Positions 1-6,642 of a DNA stretch of 6,949 bases are shown here, in pieces (position 1 is the stretch's first letter; each line of letters begins with the position of its first letter). Made by a program: the position numbers and the translations under genes. The notes under the pieces are model-generated. The model saw only the letters and a program-made list of their open reading frames with translations, had not been told where the DNA came from and ran no database searches. Origin of the DNA: Candidatus Bandiella numerosa (lineage in GTDB: Bacteria > Pseudomonadota > Alphaproteobacteria > Rickettsiales > Midichloriaceae); contig NZ_JAJBJD010000049.1 of assembly GCF_021811875.1 (NCBI RefSeq), positions 1 through 6,949 on the forward strand. Reading direction: 5' to 3'.

Positions 1-89
1 TCTGATACTACCTCGCCTTTTTCTTTTTTTCTTACTATTATTTCAAAATCCATTTGATACCTGTATTGTTTTAGGTCAAAGGTTAGCAC
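1..89 (-). CDS. Start of an unidentified protein, cut by the window edge
   Basis: A minus-strand frame is open from an in-frame TAA at 101-99 to the left edge of the window. Two starts are possible. A GTG at 89-87 has an AGGA only three bases upstream. An ATG at 53-51 has an AGG about nine bases upstream, which is better spacing. The longer version begins VLTFDLKQYRYQ and continues MDFEIIVRKKEKGEVVS, a mix of alternating hydrophobic residues and lysine/glutamate that reads like real protein. I do not recognise the family. The pattern faintly recalls the beta strands before the Walker A loop of small ABC ATPases, but the next codon begins GA (Asp or Glu), where such proteins have a hydrophobic residue, so I do not assign that. 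With fewer than 30 residues visible, this could be a real gene or part of the neighbouring decayed insertion sequence. Confidence 0.3.
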   Translation of the reverse strand, partial: MLTFDLKQYRYQMDFEIIVRKKEKGEVVS

Positions 90-105
90 TTTTCCTATTT
101 ATACG

Positions 106-162
106 CTATCTAATATTTATGCTTCCTTCAGCGCTAAAATTTCTTTTTTCTTTTTTACTCAT
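106..162 (-). pseudogene. Truncated IS3-type OrfA transposase N-terminus
   Basis: An ATG at 162-160 opens an 18-codon frame beginning MSKKEKRNFSAE and ending at a TAG (108-106). IS3-family OrfA proteins commonly begin with a short Lys/Arg-rich stretch followed by (R/N)-F-(S/T)-(A/P)-E-F-K, which leads into the helix-turn-helix. Here the match stops right after the glutamate: the next residues are GSINIR, then stop, so no helix-turn-helix remains. A weak purine-rich AAGAAG precedes the start. The fragment is too short to act as a transposase and is best read as what remains after a deletion. By chance, a short lysine-rich peptide in AT-rich DNA could imitate this pattern; the adjoining terminal-repeat-like sequence is what makes the call worth recording. 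Confidence 0.45.
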
Positions 163-241
163 ACTTCTTATTTTTTATTTATATTTTTATATCTTTTAGG
201 AAATAAAACTACTCTTTTTGTTGTCTGACTTTTTCAGTCCA
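106..241 (-). mobile_element. Relic of the left end of an IS3-family insertion sequence
   Basis: Reading the minus strand from 241, the sequence begins TGGACTG, then AAAAAGTCAGACA. This resembles the terminal inverted repeats of many IS3-family elements, which start TG-ACTG and contain AAAAAGT(C/T)-GACA. The transposase-like start codon lies 79 bases inside this end, a normal distance for orfA in this family. Both signals have the same orientation, and together they are stronger than either alone. No full transposase follows: the orfA frame stops at 106 and no orfB-like frame with a DDE core is present down to base 1. Either the element has been truncated by deletion, or the rest lies outside the window beyond a rearrangement. 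The opposite end was not found. The family assignment rests on remembered family patterns, not on a search. Confidence 0.5.
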
Positions 242-299
242 CTATAAATGTTGTTTTTACTAACGCTCTAGTACATTAAAAGCTAAATCAAATGCTTAA

Positions 300-2363
300 T
301 TATTCCATTCCGTTCTGAATTACAAAGGCATATTCCTCTGCAATTTCTTTTAAATAAGTGTATCTACCAGTTTTTCCTGCATGCCCTGCATTCATGTTAG
401 TTTTGAATAAAATTTTATTATTATCAGTTTTATATTCTCGCAGTTTTGCTACCCACTTTGCAGGTTCCCAATATGTCACTCTTGGATCAGTCAATCCAGC
501 CGTAACATAGAAATTGGGATAATTTTGTTTCATGACATTATCATATGGAGAATAGCTTTTTATGTAAAAATAATAATCCTCATTCTTAGGATTTCCCCAT
601 TCTTTATATTCACCAGGGGTTAAAGGTAGAGCTTCATCAAGCATCGTGTTAAGCACATCAACAAAAGGAACATGAGCCACAGCTGTTCTAAAAAGACTGG
701 CTTCCTCATTTACTGAAAATCCAACAAGCATCCCCCCTGCACTACCACCTGCTATAGTGATATTAGCATATTTTACGTATTTTTTTTCAACTAAAAATTT
801 AGCTACATCAATAAAATCATAAAATGTTCTTTTTTTATTTAAAAATTTTGCAGATTCATACCACTCATAACCTAAATCATCACCACCTCTAATATGTGCA
901 ATGGCATAGGTAAAACCCCTGTCTATTAATGAAAAAATGCTCTTTCTAAATGATAATGGGATTGATATTCCATATGAGCCATATCCATATAAATATAGTG
1001 GATTATTTGAACCTAATATGAATTTATCTTTCCTATATATTAATGAAATAGGTATTTTTTCTCCATCTCTTGAGTCAGCATATAACCTTTCTACTCTATA
1101 TTCATTTGAATTAAATCCTGAAGGTATCTCATCAATTTTTAAAATTTTCTCAACATTAGTTTCAAAATTATACTCCTTCACTGTAAATGGCGTAGACAAT
1201 GAGCTATAATTATATCTCACAGAGTCTGCATCATAAGTGGTGAATACCACATCAACCTGATAACTTTCATCTTGAAAAGTTAAATTTTTAGATGAATTAT
1301 CATTTAGATTTATAATTTCTATATCCAACAAACCATTTTTATTACTTGAGCTAGTAACAACCATATGATTTTTGTATAACTCAAAACTTCTAATATAACG
1401 AGCTTTGGAATAAGCAATAAAATCTTTCCAATTTTTTATCAAACTATTTTTTTCAATTTCAGCAATTCTAAAATTTTTACCTTTATCATTTGTAAGTATA
1501 AAAAATTTATTTTCATGATCACTGATTGAGTACCTATGACCTTCTTTCCTTTCAAAAAAAAGCTTAGGATTAAGATTATCTGTTGCTAAATCTACATAAT
1601 AGCATTCATTTTCTTCATTATTTCCAGTAGAAATTATTAAGTATTTTTTGCTATTGCTTTTAACAATACCTACATTAAATGTTATATCCTCTTCTTGATA
1701 TAACAAATTATCATCATCATAGCTTTCACCTAATTTATGATACAAAACTTTCTTAGCTCTCCAATTTTTTCCAGTTGGTATGTAAAAAAATCCCTCATTA
1801 TTTTCATGCCAAACAACTTTCCCAAATGTGTTTGGTATAAAATCACTCAATAACGCGCCCTGGTCAATATTTTTTATTTTTATCTCGTACTCTTCATTAC
1901 CTTTATAATCAACAGCAAACAAAGCGAATTGATGATTTGGACTAATTTTTATGCCTTTGACTTTGCAGTAACTATGCCCTTTGGCTAATTCATTTTCATC
2001 TAAAATTATTTCTTCCTTACTATCTAATGATTTATACTTTCTGGAATGAATCCAATAATCCATTCCTTTTTTAATATATGAATAATAATAATAATTTCCA
2101 ATTTTAATTGGTACAGTTTCATCATCTTCTTTGATTTTTGATTTAATCTCACTATATATTTCATCAATTAAATCTGAATACTTAGATAATTCATGGTTAG
2201 CATAATTATTTTCAGATTCTAGGTAATTTAATATTTCCTTGTTTTTCACATTCGGGTAATCCTTGTCTCTCAACCAATCATAAAAATCATCTCTTTTATC
2301 ATTAAAATTCTCAATAACCTTTTTATTTTTTTTTGCAACTGGCGCTGAAACCTTGTTTTTCAT
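300..2363 (-). CDS. ptrB: Oligopeptidase B-like serine peptidase (S9A, prolyl oligopeptidase family)
   Basis: This 687-residue protein has the length and layout of oligopeptidase B (protease II), a cytosolic enzyme that cleaves short peptides, classically after Arg or Lys. Residues 1 to about 80 are the N-terminal helical extension. Residues from about 85 to 410 form the beta-propeller that restricts access to small substrates. From about 420 onward lies the alpha/beta-hydrolase domain. The catalytic triad is visible as Ser541 in GGSAGG, Asp626 in AGLTDPRVTYWEPAKW, and His661 in NAGHAGKTGR. The YGSYG (461-465), HIRGG (490-494), VPFVDVLNTMLDE (565-577), EWGNP (588-592) and SYSPYDNV (603-610) blocks match the family. 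There is no signal peptide, which fits a cytosolic enzyme. The ATG start gives a normal N-terminus; no clear Shine-Dalgarno sequence precedes it. The gene follows infB after 174 bases and probably has its own promoter. Two pairs of acidic specificity residues known from enterobacterial enzymes are partly replaced here, so a strict preference for basic residues should not be assumed. Confidence 0.95.
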   Translation of the reverse strand: MKNKVSAPVAKKNKKVIENFNDKRDDFYDWLRDKDYPNVKNKEILNYLESENNYANHELSKYSDLIDEIYSEIKSKIKEDDETVPIKIGNYYYYSYIKKGMDYWIHSRKYKSLDSKEEIILDENELAKGHSYCKVKGIKISPNHQFALFAVDYKGNEEYEIKIKNIDQGALLSDFIPNTFGKVVWHENNEGFFYIPTGKNWRAKKVLYHKLGESYDDDNLLYQEEDITFNVGIVKSNSKKYLIISTGNNEENECYYVDLATDNLNPKLFFERKEGHRYSISDHENKFFILTNDKGKNFRIAEIEKNSLIKNWKDFIAYSKARYIRSFELYKNHMVVTSSSNKNGLLDIEIINLNDNSSKNLTFQDESYQVDVVFTTYDADSVRYNYSSLSTPFTVKEYNFETNVEKILKIDEIPSGFNSNEYRVERLYADSRDGEKIPISLIYRKDKFILGSNNPLYLYGYGSYGISIPLSFRKSIFSLIDRGFTYAIAHIRGGDDLGYEWYESAKFLNKKRTFYDFIDVAKFLVEKKYVKYANITIAGGSAGGMLVGFSVNEEASLFRTAVAHVPFVDVLNTMLDEALPLTPGEYKEWGNPKNEDYYFYIKSYSPYDNVMKQNYPNFYVTAGLTDPRVTYWEPAKWVAKLREYKTDNNKILFKTNMNAGHAGKTGRYTYLKEIAEEYAFVIQNGME

Positions 2364-2537
2364 TTTTACTTAATTTTAAATTAACTCAAAGCATGAATAC
2401 ATAAAAATCCAAATCTCTCAACACAAACTATGTACTTAGCTGTCACGCACGATATCAGTTATTGATTAAAATTTGAGTGCATATTAATTTGTATAAATAT
2501 TTAATTAATATTATATACGGCGTGATGTAATAAATTA
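2364..2537. other. Intergenic gap between infB and the oligopeptidase gene, no gene seen
   Basis: This 174-base spacer contains no open frame of note, no tRNA and no convincing terminator. A 9-base AT-only inverted repeat (ATATTAATT at 2481-2489 and its complement at 2503-2511, 13-base loop) lies 27 bases past the infB stop, but has no T-tract. A slightly GC-richer patch (TGTCACGCACGATATC, 2441-2456) stands out from the AT-rich surroundings without a clear role. For the peptidase gene, only weak promoter-like pairs were seen on the minus strand, such as TTGTGT at 2426-2421 with TATGTA at 2403-2398, spacer 17. Confidence 0.5.
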
Positions 2538-5000
2538 CTAATCATAATTTTTATTTTCTTCTTCAACAAATTCGTAAACTTCCAACTTGTCATTTTCTTT
2601 AAAATCAGAGAATTTTTCAAATGATATTCCACATTCAAATCCAGCTTTGACCTCTTTTACATCATCTTTAAATCTCTTTAAAGCACCTAATTTACCATCA
2701 TAAATAACAATATTATTTCTAATAAGTCTTGCATTTGCTTTTCTTCTAATAACACCCTCTGTTACCATGCATCCTGCAACTTTACCTACTTTACTTAGGG
2801 CAATTACCTGCCTTATTTCAGCATAACCAGTAATATTTTCTCTTTTAATTGGTGATAGTAACCCGCCTACCATTGCTTTAACATCGTCAATGATATCATA
2901 AATTATAGAGTAATAGTTTATAGTAACGCCCAGGGTTTTTGCACTCTTTACCGTTTTACCATCAGCTCTTACATTAAAGCCCAAAATTATAGAATTTGTA
3001 ACTTTAGCAAGAGAAACATCAGACTCTGTTATACCGCCCACTATAGCATGTGAAATTTTAATTTTAACTTCTTCATTAGCCAATTTCTGCAAACTATTCT
3101 TAATTGCTTCAAGTGAGCCGTGAACATCCACTTTAATTATGAGGTTAAGTGTTTTTGAATTATCAATCTGAGTCTTTAATAAGTCATCAAAAGAAGCTTT
3201 GCTATTAGTGGAGCTTAATATATTTCCTTTTCTATATTCAGCAAGCTCAACAATCTTTTTAGCAATTTTATCATTTTCAACGACTATAAATTTTTCACCA
3301 GCCTCAGGAGCATTGCTCAATCCTAATACCTCAATAGGTGTTGAAGGAACAGCTTTATCAACTTTTTGTCCTTTGTCGTTAACTAGAGCTCTAATTTTAA
3401 AATATTCATCATTTATAATTGCAATATCACCAACATACAATGTGCCTTTTTGCACCAATAAGGTGGACAATACACCTTTTGATTTATCCAATTTAGATTC
3501 AATTACCACACCTTCCGCCCTTCTATTTGGATTAGCTTTTAAATCTAAAACTTCAGCTTGGATTAAAATAGCATCTTCCAATTCTTTTAGTCCTTTCTTT
3601 TCTTTTGCAGATACAGGAACTACAATTGTATCTCCCCCCATATCTTCAGGAACTAACTCATAGTTAAATAGAGAATTCTTAACTTTTTCAACATTTGTTG
3701 CAGCTTTATCAATTTTATTAATTGCAACTATAATTGGAACATCAGCTGCTTTAGCATGATTAATAGCTTCTATTGTTTGCTCCTTTATTCCATCGTCTGC
3801 AGCTACTACTATGATTACAATATCTGTAATCTTTGCTCCCCTCATTCTCATGGCAGTAAACGCTGCATGACCAGGTGTGTCTATGAATGTTATGGAACTA
3901 TTATTTCCTAGTGAAACATTATATGCTCCTATATGCTGTGTAATACCTCCGTGCTCTCCTGATACAACATCTGTTTGTCGAAGCACGTCAAGCAATGATG
4001 TTTTGCCATGATCTACATGCCCCATTATGGTTACTATTGGAGCTCTTGGCATTAATGAATCTGGAGAATCATCAACTTGATTTAAAAGTGATCTTTCAAT
4101 TTCATACTCAGAAATTCTTATAGGAGTATGACCTAATTCTTGTACAACCAATTCAGCAGTGTCTGCATCAATCACTTGATTAATTGTTGCCATAACTCCC
4201 AAATTCATTAGGGTTTTAACCACATAGGAAGCTTTTTCTGTCATCCTGTTAGCTAATTCCTGAATGGAAATTTGTTCTGGAATTTTTACTTCTCTATATA
4301 TTTTTTCTTGTTTCTTTCCTCTAGAATCCTTATTTCTATTCTTGGAACTAACTTTGATTGTTGTAACTTTTGTTTCTATAACATCATCTTCCTTTTCTAA
4401 ATCGTATATCTTTGTTAAGGAAATTTTTTTTAGTTCTTTTTTATCAAGTATAATCTTCTTCTTTTTAACACCTTTTTTGTCCTCAAGTTCATCAAGCTTA
4501 TCCACTAATTTATTTGATTTACTTTTAATATCTATGATATCTTTAGCTCGTGGCTTAGCAATTATAGATGCTTCAACATCGATTTCTGGCAAAACATTAA
4601 GTTCCTTTTTTGCCCTTCCGATATGATCTAGATTTTTTATCTCATTATCGTTATTAATATTTTGAGATTCATTTTTTTCTAAATCATCTATTGTTAGATT
4701 ATCCAACCCTTTTACTACATCACTTAAATTATTATTTGTATCCAAAATTTTTGTTTTTTCTGCATCTAAAAAAGCTTTTAGCCTATTTTGTCTTTCATCA
4801 GATGTTAAATCACCTACTACATCTCCTCTAAAGTTTTTTGATGATTTTGTTTTGGTTACAACAATAACAGTCCCCTTTTTCTTATTTATAAAATTACCAG
4901 AAGGTATACTTTTACTGGGCAACTTTAGGCTTAATTTTTTAGTACTTAATCCTAAAGTTTTTTTAATTGTACTATTTTGCTCTGGCTTATCTTGAGTCAT
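2538..5000 (-). CDS. infB: Translation initiation factor IF-2
   Basis: IF-2 is the GTPase that brings initiator fMet-tRNA to the 30S subunit and promotes 50S joining. The 820-residue protein is complete. Residues 1 to about 235 are a lysine- and asparagine-rich, poorly conserved extension opening with an alphaproteobacterial-style KKTLGL...KLSLKL stretch. Residues about 236-305 form the IF-2 N domain (REVKIPEQISIQELANRM). The GTPase domain follows, with G1 GHVDHGKT at 327-334, G2 GGITQHIG at 351-358, G3 DTPGH at 374-378, G4 NKID at 428-431 and G5 SAK at 464-466. Domain II, domain III (VDVHGSLEAI, 624-633) and the C-terminal fMet-tRNA-binding domain follow, ending with the ECGI motif at 789-792. 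No motif is missing. The ATG has no Shine-Dalgarno sequence. infB usually sits between nusA and rbfA; here its neighbours are a Do-type protease upstream and an oligopeptidase downstream, and a good promoter just upstream suggests independent transcription. Confidence 0.98.
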   Translation of the reverse strand: MTQDKPEQNSTIKKTLGLSTKKLSLKLPSKSIPSGNFINKKKGTVIVVTKTKSSKNFRGDVVGDLTSDERQNRLKAFLDAEKTKILDTNNNLSDVVKGLDNLTIDDLEKNESQNINNDNEIKNLDHIGRAKKELNVLPEIDVEASIIAKPRAKDIIDIKSKSNKLVDKLDELEDKKGVKKKKIILDKKELKKISLTKIYDLEKEDDVIETKVTTIKVSSKNRNKDSRGKKQEKIYREVKIPEQISIQELANRMTEKASYVVKTLMNLGVMATINQVIDADTAELVVQELGHTPIRISEYEIERSLLNQVDDSPDSLMPRAPIVTIMGHVDHGKTSLLDVLRQTDVVSGEHGGITQHIGAYNVSLGNNSSITFIDTPGHAAFTAMRMRGAKITDIVIIVVAADDGIKEQTIEAINHAKAADVPIIVAINKIDKAATNVEKVKNSLFNYELVPEDMGGDTIVVPVSAKEKKGLKELEDAILIQAEVLDLKANPNRRAEGVVIESKLDKSKGVLSTLLVQKGTLYVGDIAIINDEYFKIRALVNDKGQKVDKAVPSTPIEVLGLSNAPEAGEKFIVVENDKIAKKIVELAEYRKGNILSSTNSKASFDDLLKTQIDNSKTLNLIIKVDVHGSLEAIKNSLQKLANEEVKIKISHAIVGGITESDVSLAKVTNSIILGFNVRADGKTVKSAKTLGVTINYYSIIYDIIDDVKAMVGGLLSPIKRENITGYAEIRQVIALSKVGKVAGCMVTEGVIRRKANARLIRNNIVIYDGKLGALKRFKDDVKEVKAGFECGISFEKFSDFKENDKLEVYEFVEEENKNYD

Positions 5001-5037
5001 TAAAACTATTTAATTTATAATCAGTAAACACAATGGA

Positions 5038-5065
5038 ATTATACGCCTTAATTCAGTAAAAGCAA
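5038..5065 (-). promoter_or_regulatory. Candidate sigma-70 promoter for infB
   Basis: On the minus strand a perfect TATAAT (5043-5038) is preceded, after a 16-base spacer, by TTGCTT (5065-5060), which shares the TTG of the -35 consensus. Transcription would begin near 5031, leaving a leader of about 31 bases before the infB ATG at 5000. The spacer between the two genes is 120 bases, enough for a separate promoter. In DNA this AT-rich a TATAAT can occur by chance, but the placement and the moderately GC-richer spacer end (AAGGCG) favour a real site. No hairpin resembling an intrinsic terminator for the upstream protease gene was found in this gap, so read-through from it is also possible. Confidence 0.5.
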
Positions 5066-5120
5066 CCATATTGTAGGAATTTATGTTTTTAAAAGAGCAG
5101 TAAACCTTAAATTTAGTGTA

Positions 5121-6569
5121 TTAACTCAATTCAATCGTAATGTAGAAGTTACTATTTTTTCTTGAAACCAAAACCCCAGCTTTTGCACCTTCATCTTTCG
5201 CTTTTAATTTAATATTTGTCAACAATGCCCTAAACTGTTTGGCAGAAGTAACTTCATCCAGATTAATACTACTTATAACATCCCCGACTTTTAGTCCTTT
5301 CCTATAAGCGTCGCAATTTTTATCAACTTTTGTCACCAAAACTCCATTAATGTCATCGCCTATTGAATAACTATTTCGTACTTCTTTATTAAGATTCACC
5401 ACGCCAATCCCATGGTAAGTTGTTTCCACTGCAACCTCTTCTCCATCCTGATTAAATGGATCATTTTTAGGAATTTCCAATACTACACTTGTATTAATTT
5501 TTTTACCTCTCCGAATAATTTCAACTGGTATTTTGGTATTTAATGGAGAACCTGCTACAATCCTAGGAAATTGATTAACATTATTAAGAACTTTACCGTT
5601 AAATTTTACTATTATATCACCAATATTAATACCAGCTCTTTCAGCAGGGCTGTCTTTCATTATGTTAGACACAATTGCTCCATTAGCACTATCCAAATTA
5701 AATACTTTAACCATATCTTCTGTCAAAGGCTGAAACGTTATTCCAAGCCAAGGGCGCTCAATTTTTCCATCCTTTAACAATTTGTTTATTATTAATTTTG
5801 CAGTATTAGACTGTATTGCAAAACCAATTCCGACATTTCCCCCACTTGGTGAAACAATTGCGCTATTTACCCCTATCACTTCTCCATCCATATTGAACAT
5901 TGGTCCACCTGAGTTACCTCTATTAATTGAGGCATCTGTTTGAATAAATTCATCATAAAACTGGCCTCCTAAATCTCTCCCTTTAGCTGACACTATTCCA
6001 GCAGTTACAGTTCCTCCAAATCCAAATGCATTACCGATAGCAATAACAGATTCTCCAACTCTCACTTTATCAGAATCACCAAATTTAACATAAGGAATTG
6101 AGCTATTTGCATCAATTTTCAACACTGCTAAATCTGTTTTCTTATCTCGCCCAATGACTTTAGCTTTATAAATTTTCTTCTCATTAGCCCCAATCGTTAT
6201 GTTTATTTCTTGCGCATTATCAATTACATGATTATTTGTAACAACATGACCCTTATCATCAATCAAAAACCCAGACCCAAGTGAAATAATCTTTGATGGC
6301 TTATTTAAAAATGGACTTTTATTATATTCCTCAAAAAATTTAAAAAACTCTTCTGGCATTTCGGGAAAAGAGAAATTTGCATTGCCATTTTCTACTAATT
6401 GAGTTGTAGATATGTTGACAACAGCTGGACTTAATTTTTCAACTACGTCTGCTATTAAATTATTATTGCACTGATTAGCAAGTGCAGAAATATTAAAAAA
6501 TAGAAAAATACTAACAGCTAACTTAGCAATTGCCTTCTTTGTATCAAATAAAAACATAACTTTATACAC
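5121..6569 (-). CDS. Periplasmic serine endoprotease of the Do/HtrA (DegP/DegQ) family
   Basis: This enzyme degrades, and in some members refolds, damaged proteins in the periplasm. The 482-residue protein has a signal peptide: lysines at 11-12, a hydrophobic core at about 14-30, and a likely cleavage site after SALA (residue 31). The trypsin-like domain spans about 38-265 with the triad His114 (TNNHVID), Asp146 (KKTDLAVLKI) and Ser220 (GNSGGP). Two PDZ domains follow, at about 270-365 (PWLGITFQPL start) and 385-480 (HGIGVVNL start). This two-PDZ layout and length fit DegP/DegQ rather than one-PDZ DegS; DegP and DegQ cannot be separated here, so no symbol is given. The frame opens with GTG at 6569-6567, but an ATG four codons later (6557-6555) gives a more typical signal peptide and may be the true start. 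Neither has a Shine-Dalgarno sequence. The gene diverges from an ABC exporter gene across a short shared upstream region. Confidence 0.96.
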   Translation of the reverse strand: MYKVMFLFDTKKAIAKLAVSIFLFFNISALANQCNNNLIADVVEKLSPAVVNISTTQLVENGNANFSFPEMPEEFFKFFEEYNKSPFLNKPSKIISLGSGFLIDDKGHVVTNNHVIDNAQEINITIGANEKKIYKAKVIGRDKKTDLAVLKIDANSSIPYVKFGDSDKVRVGESVIAIGNAFGFGGTVTAGIVSAKGRDLGGQFYDEFIQTDASINRGNSGGPMFNMDGEVIGVNSAIVSPSGGNVGIGFAIQSNTAKLIINKLLKDGKIERPWLGITFQPLTEDMVKVFNLDSANGAIVSNIMKDSPAERAGINIGDIIVKFNGKVLNNVNQFPRIVAGSPLNTKIPVEIIRRGKKINTSVVLEIPKNDPFNQDGEEVAVETTYHGIGVVNLNKEVRNSYSIGDDINGVLVTKVDKNCDAYRKGLKVGDVISSINLDEVTSAKQFRALLTNIKLKAKDEGAKAGVLVSRKNSNFYITIELS

Positions 6570-6581
6570 AAACGATGATTA

Positions 6582-6612
6582 TTTACTTTAATAATTTAAT
6601 TAATAATATACT
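6582..6612 (+). promoter_or_regulatory. Candidate promoter for the divergent ABC exporter gene
   Basis: On the plus strand TATACT (6607-6612) matches five of six -10 positions. A TTTACT at 6582-6587 could be the -35 element, with a rather long 19-base spacer. The predicted start near 6619 leaves about 24 bases before the ATG at 6643. This -10 overlaps the candidate -10 of the protease gene on the other strand, so the two promoters could compete for RNA polymerase. Confidence 0.27.
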
Positions 6613-6632
6613 TTTACTAACATAGAACTTAA
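6605..6632 (-). promoter_or_regulatory. Candidate promoter for the Do-type protease
   Basis: On the minus strand TATATT (6610-6605), five of six matches to the -10 consensus, lies 16 bases downstream of TTAAGT (6632-6627), a weak -35 match. Transcription would begin near 6598, about 40 bases before the ATG at 6557. The -35 half overlaps a 12-base palindrome. The surrounding sequence is almost pure A+T, so the call is tentative. Confidence 0.3.
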
Positions 6633-6638
6633 TTAAGT
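6627..6638. promoter_or_regulatory. 12-base perfect palindrome in the divergent promoter region
   Basis: ACTTAATTAAGT is an exact palindrome of two 6-base arms with no spacer. It lies four bases before the ABC exporter ATG and overlaps the weak -35 hexamer proposed for the protease gene. Its position would suit an operator for a dimeric regulator, but it is ten-twelfths A+T and may be chance. It matches no regulator site that I can name. Confidence 0.2.
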
Positions 6639-6642
6639 GAAT

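Noticed and set aside
227..239. Small hairpin GACT-TTTTC-AGTC as a terminator for the peptidase gene
   Set aside because: The stem is only four base pairs and no T-tract follows on the minus strand. It is better explained as part of an IS3-type terminal repeat.
259..274. Inverted repeat TACTA/TAGTA just past the peptidase stop
   Set aside because: Five-base arms in AT-rich DNA are expected by chance, and the transcript side is followed by AAAAAC rather than a T-tract.
937..1209. Plus-strand 90-codon open frame inside the peptidase gene
   Set aside because: It is antisense to strongly conserved peptidase sequence and resembles no known protein.
2481..2511. AT-only 9-base inverted repeat after infB as an intrinsic terminator
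   Set aside because: A stem of only A-T pairs with a 13-base loop would be unstable, and there is no T-tract.
3199..3663. Plus-strand 154-codon open frame inside infB
   Set aside because: It lies antisense to conserved IF-2 domains; its hydrophobic, Ser/Phe-rich composition is the mirror of the Lys/Glu-rich sense strand.
4264..4626. Plus-strand 120-codon frame with apparent membrane segments
   Set aside because: The Phe/Ser runs are the reverse complement of Lys/Glu codons in the charged IF-2 N-terminus, so the apparent membrane helices are an artefact.
5571..5777. Plus-strand 68-codon frame inside the Do-type protease gene
   Set aside because: It is antisense to the first PDZ domain, with no ribosome binding site or family resemblance.
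6468..6480. Lipoprotein signal at Cys34 of the Do-type protease
   Set aside because: The residues before it (ALANQC) do not fit a lipobox, whereas SALA followed by Asn-Gln fits an ordinary signal peptidase I site.
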